Source: Chitinophagales bacterium
GTDB taxonomy: Bacteria; Bacteroidota; Bacteroidia; Chitinophagales; JADIYW01
Length of the DNA stretch: 64,000 bases
Direction: 5' to 3'
Assembly: GCA_017984135.1 (NCBI GenBank)
Contig: JAGNZZ010000007.1
Coordinates: 1-64,000, forward strand
Shown here: piece by piece, positions 54,600 through 64,000 of the stretch
Layout: each line of letters opens with the position of its first letter
How positions within the stretch are numbered: position 1 is the first letter of the stretch
Notes under the pieces: generated by a model
What the model was told of the DNA's origin: nothing
The model's database searches: none
The model's input: the letters and a program-made list of their open reading frames with translations, nothing else
Made by a program: the position numbers and the translations under genes

Positions 54600-55895
54600 A
54601 TGAAAAAAATCCTATTAACTATTGCTTTTTTAAATGCTTTCTTGTTTTCAACATGCTTTGCGAATGATTCTTATTTAGTGAGTTATTCGTTGGTAAAATC
54701 ACATACTACAAAATCTATTTCCGACCTTTGGAAGAAACATCATATTCCCAAAGTTATTTTACCAGTAAAAAACGATGTGGATATTTATGAAATCATTTAT
54801 AAAGCAAAATGGATTGATAGTTCATGGATAAAATGCTCCGGAATTTATTACGCTCCTAAAAACATTAAAAACACAGTTCCTACAGTAATGTTTGGACATG
54901 GAACACAAATACATAAACACCGCGACATAAGCGATGCCGATGCACAGCAAGGCATTTGTTTAGGATTCGCCACAGATGGTTATGCCGCTTGTTATCCGGA
55001 TTATTATGGCATTGCTAAAGGTGAAAAGGAACATTTATACCAACATGCTTGGTCTGAAGCGATGTCCTTTATTTATATGCTTTATGCCATAGATGAGTTA
55101 AATAAAAAAATTAATGTACAAACCAATGGACAATTATTTTTAACCGGATATTCACAAGGTGGACATGCCTCTTTTGCTGCACAAAAATATTTAGAAGAAT
55201 TAAATGATCCTCGTTTCCAAGTAACAGCTACCTCACCAATGAGTGGCGCGTATGATATGACCGGCGAACAACAAAAATATATGTTCCAAGAATATCCACG
55301 ACCATTTTATTTACCTTATTTGTTAGTGTCTTATCAAGAAGCATACAAAGTATTAAACATAGATAATATCTACTCTGTATTTAAACCACCATTCGATACA
55401 TTATTACCAAGGTATTATTCCAACAATAATGATAAAACGCTAGATGATTTAGATAAAATTATGCCTAAAATTCCCGCAGACGTTGTAATTGATTCATTTG
55501 TAAGTTTGTATAAAAGCGACCCTAATTTTCTTTTCAAACAAAAACTGACTGAGAACAATTTAACACATTGGAAACCCAAAGCGCCGGTGCAATTATGCTA
55601 TTGCAAAGGAGATAAAGAAGTAAATTATATGAATTCCATTGTCACTTACAATACCATGAAATCATTAGGCGTAAAAAATATTAAATTAAACAACCTTAGT
55701 GATAAATTGGACCATAATACATGTGCACCGTTTGCGGTAATGGCAACAAAATATTTCTTTGATAGATTTAAAAATAAAGGAGAGAATCCAGATTTAAAAG
55801 ATGTGCCTAAATTCAAAAAATCATTGGCAAATATCGTAAAAAAGAAAGAAGAAAAAAAATACTTAGAAACAGGACATGATGGTATTCGATATTAG
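54600..55895 (+). CDS. Secreted lipase-like alpha/beta hydrolase
   Basis: 431 residues with a Sec signal peptide (first ~21 residues). The nucleophile elbow is FLTGYSQGGHASFAAQKYL. VPTVMFGHGTQIHKH forms the oxyanion region, and the late DHNTCAPF holds a likely catalytic His. It resembles the secretory lipase group of alpha/beta hydrolases. The C-terminus is Lys-rich and has no T9SS domain, so it is probably periplasmic. A palindrome upstream may regulate it. Confidence 0.82.
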   Translation: MKKILLTIAFLNAFLFSTCFANDSYLVSYSLVKSHTTKSISDLWKKHHIPKVILPVKNDVDIYEIIYKAKWIDSSWIKCSGIYYAPKNIKNTVPTVMFGHGTQIHKHRDISDADAQQGICLGFATDGYAACYPDYYGIAKGEKEHLYQHAWSEAMSFIYMLYAIDELNKKINVQTNGQLFLTGYSQGGHASFAAQKYLEELNDPRFQVTATSPMSGAYDMTGEQQKYMFQEYPRPFYLPYLLVSYQEAYKVLNIDNIYSVFKPPFDTLLPRYYSNNNDKTLDDLDKIMPKIPADVVIDSFVSLYKSDPNFLFKQKLTENNLTHWKPKAPVQLCYCKGDKEVNYMNSIVTYNTMKSLGVKNIKLNNLSDKLDHNTCAPFAVMATKYFFDRFKNKGENPDLKDVPKFKKSLANIVKKKEEKKYLETGHDGIRY

Positions 55896-55984
55896 TAATT
55901 GAACCAACTTTGTTTTTCTTTTCGGATTTAAATTTATACAAACCATTTTTTGTTCTCAGATAGTTTATTTATTTTTCTGTTTAA

Positions 55985-56629
55985 ATGAAAATGAAAATTA
56001 AAATATGTGGGTTGAAATATCCAGAGAATATTCTGGATATTTCCAACTTAAAACCAGATTATTTAGGATTTATTTTTTATGATAAATCAAAACGATATGT
56101 GTTGGCTGATAATGATGTTGCATTTTCCAATTTCATGTTTAATAATGAATTTCGTCTTCAAAAAGTTGGTGTATTCGTAAATGAAGATCAAAAAAATGTA
56201 ATTCGATTAGCTACCATGTTTGACATCCAAATATTACAATTACATGGAGACGAATCACCTGCATATTGCGAAGAATTACAACTCTTAGGATTTGAAGTCA
56301 TTAAAGCTTTTGGTATAGATGAACAATTTGATTTTTCATCTTTAGATGAATACGAAAATACTTGTTCTTATTTTTTATTCGACACTAAAACTTCTAGCTA
56401 CGGTGGCGCAGGCATTCATTTTGATTGGAATTTATTAAAACAATATCACTTAAATAAACCCATTTTTTTATCAGGCGGATTGGAACTAAACGATATTCCA
56501 ACTATTCACGATTTATTAAACGATATTCCAATACATGCATTAGATTTTAATAGTAAATTGGAAATTGATTTTGGCGTTAAAGATGTAAATAAATGCAGCG
56601 AATTAATTGCGATTATTAGAAATACTTAA
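55985..56629 (+). CDS. trpF: Phosphoribosylanthranilate isomerase
   Basis: 214 residues, beginning KIKICGLKYPENI with the catalytic Cys in KICG. DYLGFIFYDKSKRYV, LQLHGDESPAYC, FLFDTKTSSYGGAGIHFDW and FLSGGL are intact, with the general acid in the DTK region. It isomerises PRA to CdRP in tryptophan synthesis. First of trpFBA. The 89-base upstream gap shows no leader peptide or attenuator. Confidence 0.95.
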   Translation: MKMKIKICGLKYPENILDISNLKPDYLGFIFYDKSKRYVLADNDVAFSNFMFNNEFRLQKVGVFVNEDQKNVIRLATMFDIQILQLHGDESPAYCEELQLLGFEVIKAFGIDEQFDFSSLDEYENTCSYFLFDTKTSSYGGAGIHFDWNLLKQYHLNKPIFLSGGLELNDIPTIHDLLNDIPIHALDFNSKLEIDFGVKDVNKCSELIAIIRNT

Positions 56630-56664
56630 TGCTACAGTCTTATTAATCTATTAAAATAGCCGAA

Positions 56665-57861
56665 ATGTCTCAATATTCCAATTCAAAATTTCAAGTCAAC
56701 AAACATGGTTATTATGGTCAATTTGGCGGTGCATACATTCCCGAAATGCTACATCCTAACATTGAAGAGCTTCAACAAAAGTACTTAGAGATCATTTATT
56801 CAGATGAATTTCAACAAGAGTTTAACGCATTAATGAAAGACTATGTCGGTCGTCCAACACCATTGTATTTTGCAAAACGATTAAGTGAAAAGTACCACAC
56901 GAATATTTATCTTAAACGGGAAGATTTATGCCATACAGGTGCACATAAAGTAAACAATACGATAGGTCAAATACTATTGGCGAAACGCCTAGGAAAAACA
57001 AGAATAATTGCAGAAACAGGAGCAGGCCAACATGGCGTTGCCACTGCCACAGTTTGCGCGCTAATGAATTTACCATGCGTCGTGTTTATGGGCGAAGTGG
57101 ATATTGAACGCCAAGCACCTAACGTAAAACGAATGCAAATGTTAGGAGCAGAAGTTCGTCCTGCTAAATCAGGTTCACGCACACTAAAAGACGCCACCAA
57201 CGAAGCCATGCGCGATTGGATTGCCAACCCAACAGATACACATTATATCATTGGAAGTGTAGTTGGCCCACATCCATTTCCCGATATGGTTGCTCGTTTC
57301 CAAAGCATTATTTCTAAAGAAATTAAACAACAGCTTTTAGAAAAAACAGGAAATGAAAATCCAGATTATGTGATTGCTTGTGTTGGAGGTGGAAGCAATG
57401 CTGCTGGTGCTTTTTATCATTTCTTAGATGATGAAAATGTTCAACTTATTGCTGTAGAAGCAGCCGGACATGGAATACATTCCGGTAAATCAGCAGCTAC
57501 AACTCAGCTCGGAAAAACAGGTATCTTACATAGTTCCAAAACATTGTTTATGCAAACAGAAGATGGACAAGTCGTGGAACCACATTCCATTTCTGCCGGT
57601 CTCGACTATCCAGGAATAGGTCCATTTCATGCGCATTTATTCGATACCCAACGCGCTACTTTTTTAAGTGCCACAGATGATGAAGCATTGCAGGCAGTTC
57701 AACTTTTATCACGTTTAGAGGGAATTATTCCTGCTTTGGAAAGTGCACATGCAATTGCTGCTTTAGACCAACTTCAGTTTAACCCAACAGATATTGTAGT
57801 GGTGAATCTTTCTGGAAGAGGTGATAAAGATTTAGACACGTACATTCGAGAATTAAAATAA
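56665..57861 (+). CDS. trpB: Tryptophan synthase beta subunit
   Basis: 398 residues. The PLP lysine is Lys95 in [42 protein letters not shown] and [12 protein letters not shown]-like sequence ([14 protein letters not shown]) complete the family pattern. It condenses indole with serine. It lies 35 bases after trpF and 27 before trpA. Confidence 0.97.
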   Translation: MSQYSNSKFQVNKHGYYGQFGGAYIPEMLHPNIEELQQKYLEIIYSDEFQQEFNALMKDYVGRPTPLYFAKRLSEKYHTNIYLKREDLCHTGAHKVNNTIGQILLAKRLGKTRIIAETGAGQHGVATATVCALMNLPCVVFMGEVDIERQAPNVKRMQMLGAEVRPAKSGSRTLKDATNEAMRDWIANPTDTHYIIGSVVGPHPFPDMVARFQSIISKEIKQQLLEKTGNENPDYVIACVGGGSNAAGAFYHFLDDENVQLIAVEAAGHGIHSGKSAATTQLGKTGILHSSKTLFMQTEDGQVVEPHSISAGLDYPGIGPFHAHLFDTQRATFLSATDDEALQAVQLLSRLEGIIPALESAHAIAALDQLQFNPTDIVVVNLSGRGDKDLDTYIRELK

Positions 57862-57888
57862 AATAGAAGCATCCAATCGGTTAAATAA

Positions 57889-58665
57889 ATGAGTAATAGA
57901 ATACAACAATTATTTCAAAAGAAAAATAAAAACATACTGAGCGTATTTTGCACAGCTGGTTTTCCCAAAATAAATGATTTGGAAACTATATTGGTAGAAC
58001 TCCAAAAAAATGGAGTAGATATGGTGGAAATTGGCATGCCGTTTTCTGATCCAACAGCCGATGGTCCTGTTATTCAATATTCCAATACCATTGCCATAAA
58101 CAATGGCATGATGTTGAAAGTATTGTTTGAACAACTAAAAAATATAAGAGATAAAATAAATATTCCATTAGTATTAATGGGCTATTTTAATCCGGTTTAT
58201 CAATATGGAATAGATAAATTTTTACAAGATGCACATGCGTGCGGCATCGATGGCATTATTATTCCAGATTTGCCTATGTATGAATATGAATCGATGTATA
58301 AATCAAAGTTCGAACAATTTGGCTTACAAAATATTTTCCTAGTAACGCCTCAAACCTCCGATGAACGAATTCGTAAAATAGATGAGTTGACCAATTCATT
58401 TATTTATATTGTTTCTTCCAATGCGATAACTGGCGGAAATACAGCGATTAAACAAAGTCAAGAAAATTATTTTGAACGTGTACTCAAAATGCCATTAAAA
58501 AATCCAACATTAATTGGTTTTGGCATTAAAGATAAATCAACTTTTAATACAGCTTGCCAATATGCCAATGGCGCAATTATTGGCACTGCTTTTATTAATG
58601 CCATAGATTCATCAAATGATATAAAAGAATCTATTTCCAATTTTATTACATCCATCTATTTATAA
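57889..58665 (+). CDS. trpA: Tryptophan synthase alpha subunit
   Basis: 258 residues. Catalytic Glu47 and Asp58 lie in VEIGMPFSDPTADGPVIQ. VPMGYFNPVYQYG-like sequence (LVLMGYFNPVYQYG), GIIIPDLPMYEYE and a terminal GIGTAF-like loop (IIGTAF) are present. It releases indole from indole-3-glycerol phosphate. It is followed after 17 bases by hisH, so the trp and his genes may be joined. Confidence 0.96.
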   Translation: MSNRIQQLFQKKNKNILSVFCTAGFPKINDLETILVELQKNGVDMVEIGMPFSDPTADGPVIQYSNTIAINNGMMLKVLFEQLKNIRDKINIPLVLMGYFNPVYQYGIDKFLQDAHACGIDGIIIPDLPMYEYESMYKSKFEQFGLQNIFLVTPQTSDERIRKIDELTNSFIYIVSSNAITGGNTAIKQSQENYFERVLKMPLKNPTLIGFGIKDKSTFNTACQYANGAIIGTAFINAIDSSNDIKESISNFITSIYL

Positions 58666-58682
58666 ACACTAAATTTAATTAC

Positions 58683-59276
58683 TTGAATATTGTTATAATT
58701 AAATATAATGCCGGAAATACAAAAAGTGTCGAAAATGCACTGTTGCGTATAGGCATTCAACCTACAATTACGGACGATATAGAGAAAATTATTAAAGCAG
58801 ATAAAGTAATATTTCCAGGAGTTGGACATGCACAACCTACCATGCAATATTTGATAGAGCGACAATTAGATAAAGTAATTAAACAATTAAAGCAACCTGT
58901 ATTAGGGATTTGTTTAGGTCAACAATTGATGTGTGCCCACAGCGAAGAAGGAAATGTAGATGGATTAAATATCTTTCCTGTTCAAGTCAAGAAATTTTGT
59001 TCTGAAGATATTCAATATAAAATTCCACAAATGGGTTGGAATAGTATTCACCTTTTAAAAACACCTATTTTTAAGGATATTTCAGAAAATAGTTTTGTTT
59101 ATTTTGTACATAGTTATTACTGTGAAATGAGTGAACATACGAATGCTACTTGCGACTATTTAATCCCATTTTCTGCTGCATTACAAAAGGATAATTTTTA
59201 TGCTGTTCAATTTCATCCGGAAAAGAGCGCAGATGTTGGACAAAAAATACTCCAAAATTTTATAGAACTCATTTAA
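58683..59276 (+). CDS. hisH: Imidazole glycerol phosphate synthase, glutaminase subunit
   Basis: 197 residues, start codon TTG (MNIVIIKYNAGNTKSVENAL). The nucleophile Cys77 is in VLGICLGQQLM, and the His/Glu pair in VQFHPEKSADVG. It supplies ammonia to HisF. It is separated from hisA-hisF by the M43 peptidase gene. A weak hairpin with T tract (59289-59311) follows. Confidence 0.95.
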   Translation: MNIVIIKYNAGNTKSVENALLRIGIQPTITDDIEKIIKADKVIFPGVGHAQPTMQYLIERQLDKVIKQLKQPVLGICLGQQLMCAHSEEGNVDGLNIFPVQVKKFCSEDIQYKIPQMGWNSIHLLKTPIFKDISENSFVYFVHSYYCEMSEHTNATCDYLIPFSAALQKDNFYAVQFHPEKSADVGQKILQNFIELI

Positions 59277-59349
59277 AGTGATTTCTTGCAGTTAAAATCC
59301 AACTGATTTTTTCTAATTTTAATACTATATTTATTAGACAATTCGAACT

Positions 59350-61935
59350 ATGAAAAAAACAACTATTATTCTTGTTTTTATTTTGATTACTATTCTAAAC
59401 GTTTTTTCACAAGAGAAAAGTACGATTAAAAGAACTTGTGGCACCAAAGTGCCAACAGCAGAATGGAAAATGAATTTTTCAAAAAAGTTGCAATCTGCTG
59501 CTTTAATCAAACAAACACAACGAACAAATGCTAGTTATACCTTACCTATAATTGTGCATGTAGTTTATTGGGATGTAGCTGACAATATTTCTGCAGCACA
59601 AGTTAATTCTCAGTTACCTGTTTTAAATGCCGATTATGCAGGAACCGGATTTAATTCAGGAAATTGTCCGCCAGCATTTTCATCTCTTAAAGCCAATACG
59701 AATATCACCTTTTGTGCAGCTACAAAATCACCCAATGGTACAAATTTAGCAGAGCCTGGAATTCATCGGATAAATGCTCAAACCGCAGGATTTGATAATC
59801 CAGGTGCTAACGGATGGAGTGATACCTATATCGATCAAGTCATTAAACCTGCAACAAATTGGGATCCAACTAAATATTTAAATATTTGGGTGATGCCTTT
59901 AGCTGGTGGTTTGCTTGGCTATGCTACTTTTCCGGGTGGACCTGCTGATGAAGATGGTGTCGTAATTTTAAATACTGCATTTGGTACTACGGGAATTGCT
60001 ACGGCTCCATATAATAAAGGCCGAACCACTACCCATGAAATTGGACATTGGTTAGGCTTATATCATATCAGTGGCGATGAAGCTTGCGGTGATGATGAAG
60101 TAGGCGATACACCTGAACAACTAGGTGGTAATAACGATGGTGAAAATGGATTAAATTATGGTTGCCCAACTTTCCCATTTCAAGTAAACGGATGTGGCGC
60201 AGGCACCAGTCCAAATGGGGAAATGTTTATGAATTTTATGGATTATGTTGATGATGTATGTATGTATATGTTTACGAATGGTCAAAGCAGCCGCATACAA
60301 GATGTCATAACTGCATTCACTATGCGTGAGCAATTAACAACATCCAATGTTTGTTCAGGTACACCAGCCATTCCGGTTGCTAATTTTACGGCAGATAAAA
60401 CGGCTATTTGTCCAAGCACGACGGTTAATTTTACCGATTTGTCCACAAATACTCCAACTTCTTGGTTATGGACAATTTCACCTAATTCCGGATATAGCTT
60501 TACCGGAGGAACAAATGCTAATTCACAACACCCAAAAATTATTTTTAATAACACCGGAAATTACACCATTTCGTTAAAAGCAACTAACTCAATGGGCAAT
60601 GATACCGAAACCAAAACAAATTATATTTCAGTTTCAATACCAAGTGGTTTAAGTTTACCATTTTTAGAGAATTTTCAAAACGCCACATTTCCTCCAAGTG
60701 GTTGGAGTTTAGTAACTCGTTCTGGATTTAATTGGGAACGAACAACTGCTGCAGGAGGATTTGGATTGTCATCGGCTTCCATGTATTTTAATAACCATAC
60801 AAATAATGCCAATAAATTAGTGGACGATATTGTGTCTCCGGTGATTAACTTAAATGGTGCAACGAATCCAAGACTAAAATTTGATGTAGCCTATGCTCGA
60901 TATAGCAATTCATCCGTTGATTCGTTAACCATTTTAATTTCAACCGCTTGTTCGCCAACAACACAAATACTCTATAAAAAAGGTGGAGCAGAGCTTGCTA
61001 CAGCACCGAATACAAACACATCGTTTGTTCCTAGTTCAACTCAATGGGGAAAAGATTCCATTAATATTCCATCTGCTTTTTTAAACCAAAAAGTATATTT
61101 TACATTTAAAAATAATGGTGCTTGGGGAAATAATATTTATGTGGATAATATAAATGTGTATAATGCGATAACAGTAAGTTGCACCGGTTCACCTACCGCA
61201 AACTTTACTGCTTCTGCGGCTGCAATTTGTGCAGGTTCTTCCATTACGTTTACAAACACATCAACAGCATCTGTGGGTGCTGTCGATTCCGTTCGTTGGA
61301 CTATAAATGGAGGAACGACTACCACTTCTACTTCTACCACTACAGTTAATTCTACGTTTAATACACCTAGTGTATTTACTATCATATTAAAAGCATACAA
61401 ATGTGGAACCGTAAGCACTAAAAATATAAGCATTACAGTGCATCCTATTCCAGCAAAACCTGTAATTACACAAGTATTAGATTCTCTATATTTAACACCA
61501 ATTGTGAGTGGTGCAAATTATGATTGGTATAAAAACGGCGGATTTTTAACGACAACTTCTCTACCAAAATTGAAAATTACAGAAAATGGAATTTATACTG
61601 TAAAAACGTCTAATTTGGGTTGTACCTCTACGGTTTCCTCTAATTTTAATGCAGTGCTTACAAGTTTACATTTTAAGAAATTAAATATTGAATATGCAAT
61701 TGTCCCGAATCCAAATAATGGTACTTTTGAGCTAAATATCTCCTCTAAACAGAATAAGACATATTTATTGAAAATTTACACTATAAATGGTCAAGTACTT
61801 TTGGAAGATGAATTAAGATTAAAAATGGGATTAAATAATAAAATTATCCAATTACAAAATATAGAAAATGGAATGTATTTTTTAAGTATTATAGGAGAGG
61901 AAGGAGTAAGTACTCAATCCATTTTGATACAATAA
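59350..61935 (+). CDS. Secreted M43 metallopeptidase with T9SS C-terminal domain
   Basis: 861 residues. Sec signal peptide, then a pappalysin-type (M43) catalytic domain with zinc motif HEIGHWLGLYH (His229, Glu230, His233, His239) and a Met-turn region FMNFMDYVDD. A PKD-like domain (ANFTADKTAICPSTTVNFTD ...) follows, then a beta-sandwich of MAM/CUB-like sequence, a second PKD-like domain, and a C-terminal domain typical of type IX secretion (VPNPNNGTFELNIS ... LKIYTINGQVLLEDEL ... NGMYFLSI). It should be exported to the cell surface or medium. Its position between hisH and hisA is odd. A strong terminator follows. Confidence 0.93.
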   Translation: MKKTTIILVFILITILNVFSQEKSTIKRTCGTKVPTAEWKMNFSKKLQSAALIKQTQRTNASYTLPIIVHVVYWDVADNISAAQVNSQLPVLNADYAGTGFNSGNCPPAFSSLKANTNITFCAATKSPNGTNLAEPGIHRINAQTAGFDNPGANGWSDTYIDQVIKPATNWDPTKYLNIWVMPLAGGLLGYATFPGGPADEDGVVILNTAFGTTGIATAPYNKGRTTTHEIGHWLGLYHISGDEACGDDEVGDTPEQLGGNNDGENGLNYGCPTFPFQVNGCGAGTSPNGEMFMNFMDYVDDVCMYMFTNGQSSRIQDVITAFTMREQLTTSNVCSGTPAIPVANFTADKTAICPSTTVNFTDLSTNTPTSWLWTISPNSGYSFTGGTNANSQHPKIIFNNTGNYTISLKATNSMGNDTETKTNYISVSIPSGLSLPFLENFQNATFPPSGWSLVTRSGFNWERTTAAGGFGLSSASMYFNNHTNNANKLVDDIVSPVINLNGATNPRLKFDVAYARYSNSSVDSLTILISTACSPTTQILYKKGGAELATAPNTNTSFVPSSTQWGKDSINIPSAFLNQKVYFTFKNNGAWGNNIYVDNINVYNAITVSCTGSPTANFTASAAAICAGSSITFTNTSTASVGAVDSVRWTINGGTTTTSTSTTTVNSTFNTPSVFTIILKAYKCGTVSTKNISITVHPIPAKPVITQVLDSLYLTPIVSGANYDWYKNGGFLTTTSLPKLKITENGIYTVKTSNLGCTSTVSSNFNAVLTSLHFKKLNIEYAIVPNPNNGTFELNISSKQNKTYLLKIYTINGQVLLEDELRLKMGLNNKIIQLQNIENGMYFLSIIGEEGVSTQSILIQ

Positions 61936-61956
61936 AAAATAGTTATATTACAACAG

Positions 61957-61985
61957 AAGCTGCATTTTATGATGCAGCTTTTTTA
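61957..61985 (+). terminator. Rho-independent terminator after the M43 peptidase
   Basis: AAGCTGCAT (61957-61965) pairs perfectly with ATGCAGCTT (61972-61980), loop of 6, then T run. It overlaps the apparent upstream start of hisA at 61969, so that start is rejected. Confidence 0.9.
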
Positions 61986-61995
61986 TTTTTACATT

Positions 61996-62721
61996 ATGCT
62001 AATTGTTCCAGCAATCGATCTAATTGATGCAAAATGTGTACGCCTAACAAAAGGCGATTATGACACTAAAAAAACCTATAATGAAAATCCATTAGAAGTC
62101 GCAAAAATGTTTGAATCCAATGGTATTACGCATTTACATTTAGTAGATTTAGACGGCGCAAAAGCAGGGAAAGTGGTGAACTGGAAAGTATTAGAAAGTA
62201 TTACCAATAACACGACATTAAAAGTGGATTTCAGTGGTGGTATAAAAACAAAAGATACCGCATTACGAGCATTTGAATTAGGTGCCAATCAAATAGCGGT
62301 TGGTAGCTTGGCGGTAAAAAATCCGAAAGAATTTGTAGATTGGATTTGGGAATTTGGTGAAGAAAAACTGATTTTAGGCGCAGATGTGTTGCATGAAAAA
62401 GTGGCAGTAAGTGGTTGGCAAGAAAACAGTAACAAAGATGTTTTTTCATTCTTGGATTTTTATTCTGAAGAAGGAATAGATTATGTGCTTTGCACCGATA
62501 TTTCTAAAGATGGTATGTTATTAGGACCATCTATTGAACTTTATAAAAAAATAATTGCAGAATATCCAGAAATGAATTTAATTGCTTCTGGTGGTGTTTC
62601 TTCCATGAATGATTTGCATCAATTAAAAGAAATTGGGTGTTATGCTGCCATTGTAGGTAAAGCATTTTATGAAAACAAAATATCTTTGGTCGAACTTAAA
62701 AATTTTATTTTAACTACTTAA
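61996..62721 (+). CDS. hisA: Phosphoribosylformimino-AICAR phosphate isomerase
   Basis: About 241 residues from ATG 61996 (MLIVPAIDLIDAKCVRL); an earlier ATG at 61969 lies in the terminator. Asp8 and the second half-barrel Asp in VLCTDISKDGMLLGPS are the catalytic pair. FSGGIKTKDTALRAFELGAN and ASGGVSSMNDL are the phosphate loops. A TATTTTTA box five bases before the ATG could drive it. hisF follows. Confidence 0.94.
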   Translation: MLIVPAIDLIDAKCVRLTKGDYDTKKTYNENPLEVAKMFESNGITHLHLVDLDGAKAGKVVNWKVLESITNNTTLKVDFSGGIKTKDTALRAFELGANQIAVGSLAVKNPKEFVDWIWEFGEEKLILGADVLHEKVAVSGWQENSNKDVFSFLDFYSEEGIDYVLCTDISKDGMLLGPSIELYKKIIAEYPEMNLIASGGVSSMNDLHQLKEIGCYAAIVGKAFYENKISLVELKNFILTT

Positions 62722-62733
62722 TTTCATCTTACT

Positions 62734-63486
62734 TTGCTGACCAAACGCATCATACCATGTTTAGATATTAAGAATGGCGAAACCGTGAAAGGTGTCAATT
62801 TTGTTGACTTACGAAGTGCCGGAGATCCAGTGGAGTTGGCGAAACAATATGTGATTCAAGGTGCGGATGAATTGGTGTTTTTGGATATTACGGCAACAGT
62901 AGAAGCGCGTAAAACACTTATTGATTTAGTCGCAAACGTGAGTAAAGCAATTAATATTCCATTTACTGTGGGTGGCGGCATTTCAAGTGTGCAAGATGTA
63001 GATGCTTTATTAAATGCAGGTGCAGATAAAATTTCAATTAACTCATCTGCAGTTAAAAATCCATGGTTGATTGATGAATTAGCCAAACAGTTTGGTTCGC
63101 AATGTATCGTAGTTGCTATTGATACAAAACTAAATGATGATTGGAAAGTATATGTGAAAGGTGGAAGAGAGGCCACTGTTTTATATACTAAAAATTGGGC
63201 TCGTGAAATTGAATCGCGTGGTGCAGGTGAAATTTTATTAACGTCGATGAACCATGATGGTACTAAAAATGGATTTGCATTAGACATTACAAAATGGTGT
63301 TCTACTAATTTGAGTATTCCTATTATTGCAAGTGGTGGAGCAGGCAATAAACAACACTTTGTAGATGTATTTTTACATGCAAACGCTGATGCAGCTTTGG
63401 CAGCAAGTGTGTTCCATTTCGGCGAAATACTCATTCCGGAATTAAAACAATTTTTGAACTTGAATAAAATTAATGTACGATTGTAA
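62734..63486 (+). CDS. hisF: Imidazole glycerol phosphate synthase, cyclase subunit
   Basis: 250 residues, start codon [23 protein letters not shown] gives catalytic Asp11; [33 protein letters not shown] and [14 protein letters not shown] (second Asp) are intact. Together with HisH it makes imidazole glycerol phosphate and AICAR. It starts 12 bases after hisA. Confidence 0.96.
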   Translation: MLTKRIIPCLDIKNGETVKGVNFVDLRSAGDPVELAKQYVIQGADELVFLDITATVEARKTLIDLVANVSKAINIPFTVGGGISSVQDVDALLNAGADKISINSSAVKNPWLIDELAKQFGSQCIVVAIDTKLNDDWKVYVKGGREATVLYTKNWAREIESRGAGEILLTSMNHDGTKNGFALDITKWCSTNLSIPIIASGGAGNKQHFVDVFLHANADAALAASVFHFGEILIPELKQFLNLNKINVRL

Positions 63487-63503
63487 ATCATAAATTCAAA
63501 AAA

Positions 63504-64000
63504 ATGGTACCAGATTTCTCAAAAAATAGTGATGGATTAATTCCTGTAATTATTCAAGATAACCAAACCGGAAAAGTATTGATGTTAGGTTATATGAATG
63601 AAGAAAGTTTTGCTAAAACAAAAGCAACGAATAAAGTAACTTTTTATTCAAGAAGTAAAAATAGATTATGGACGAAAGGTGAGGAAAGTGGGAATTTTTT
63701 AGATGTAGTAGATATTAAATTAGATTGCGATCGAGATACATTTTTAATAAAAGTGAATCCTGTTGGCGCTGTTTGCCATACCGGAAGTGATACCTGCTGG
63801 AATGAAAAAAATGAAATGGAATTTTCATTTCTCCATGATTTAGAAAAAGTAATTTTAGATAGAAAACAAAACCCTAAAGAAGGTTCTTATACCAATATTT
63901 TATTTAATAAAGGTATTAACAAAATAGCCCAAAAAGTAGGTGAAGAAGCGGTAGAAGTGGTAATAGAAGCAAAAGACAATAATATTGATTTATTTAAAAA
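63504..64000 (+). CDS. hisIE: Bifunctional phosphoribosyl-AMP cyclohydrolase / phosphoribosyl-ATP pyrophosphatase (partial)
   Basis: The frame begins at ATG 63504 and runs off the right edge (165 codons seen). The HisI domain has VLMLGYMNEESFAKT, TFYSRSKNRLWTKGEESGN and metal-binding CDRDT and CHTGSDTCW. The HisE part starts about residue 110 with FLHDLEKVILDRKQNPKEGS and continues to KVGEEAVEVVIEAKD. It carries out steps two and three of histidine synthesis. It starts 17 bases after the hisF stop, completing hisA-hisF-hisIE. Confidence 0.95.
   Translation, partial: MVPDFSKNSDGLIPVIIQDNQTGKVLMLGYMNEESFAKTKATNKVTFYSRSKNRLWTKGEESGNFLDVVDIKLDCDRDTFLIKVNPVGAVCHTGSDTCWNEKNEMEFSFLHDLEKVILDRKQNPKEGSYTNILFNKGINKIAQKVGEEAVEVVIEAKDNNIDLFK

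Noticed and set aside
55896-55984. Possible trp leader peptide or T-box before trpF
   Set aside because: No short frame with Trp codons, no T-box sequence and no terminator/antiterminator pair could be found.
59289-59311. Hairpin CAGTT ... AACTG plus T tract after hisH
   Set aside because: The stem has only 5 bp, too weak to call a terminator with confidence.

Overview
The window is AT-rich, gene-dense DNA from a member of the Bacteroidota. Supporting evidence: genes preceded by the Bacteroidota -7 promoter box TAnnTTTG, a short primary sigma factor, a secreted M43 peptidase with a type IX secretion C-terminal domain, a lipoprotein with a QKED-type surface export signal, a BtuB/BtuG-like pair under a cobalamin riboswitch, and an N-acyl-ornithine type carbamoyltransferase. 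The family is not certain; a Chitinophagales- or Saprospiria-like lineage is a guess from general resemblance. I saw no rRNA, tRNA, CRISPR array, insertion sequence or prophage.

Layout. 1-2.2 kb: a methyltransferase cut by the left edge and a cytochrome P450. 2.3-5.6 kb: cobalamin riboswitch, TonB-dependent receptor and surface beta-propeller lipoprotein, closed by a terminator. 5.6-12.7 kb: an unknown membrane-anchored protein, a Nudix hydrolase, a DUF6580 membrane protein, glmM, holA, a sulfotransferase and mtgA. 12.8-18.6 kb: a second P450, a thioredoxin-like protein, an eIF-2B-like protein, a TonB-type protein, folC and a START-like protein. 18.6-25.6 kb: ftsE-like ABC ATPase, hemE, a small Cys-containing protein, a LytTR response regulator, ribBA, a glycosyltransferase and an LptF/G permease. 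25.7-29.5 kb: rpoD, a long gapdh and ffh, then a small frameshifted gene. 30-37 kb: arginine genes argC-argD-argF', a fluoride channel, a GNAT acetyltransferase, a DUF1571 protein with an embedded LysM, argH and PPK2. 37-50.6 kb: HerA-like ATPase, beta-CASP hydrolase, tamB, tsaD, a thioesterase-like protein, glpD and pruA. 50.8-54.5 kb: an unknown protein plus an M35-type metallopeptidase, convergent with a TPR hybrid histidine kinase. 54.6-64 kb: a secreted lipase-like hydrolase, trpFBA, hisH, a secreted M43 peptidase, hisA, hisF and hisIE (cut by the right edge).

Most genes are housekeeping. The most interesting signal is a 29-bp regulatory element found at two distant promoters (20507-20535 and 50718-50746; 22 of 29 positions identical). 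Each copy holds two CCGTYT half-sites exactly 20 bp apart and lies about 30 bp upstream of a weak -7 box. One copy precedes the small Cys-containing protein whose next gene is the LytTR regulator; the other precedes the unknown protein/M35 peptidase pair. This is what a LytTR activator site looks like and suggests a small regulon. Other notable points are the riboswitch-BtuB-BtuG locus, a LysM domain inside a DUF1571 protein, an unusual specificity residue in ArgF', a frameshifted small gene, a perfect palindrome at the lipase promoter, and promoters that predict leaderless mRNAs.
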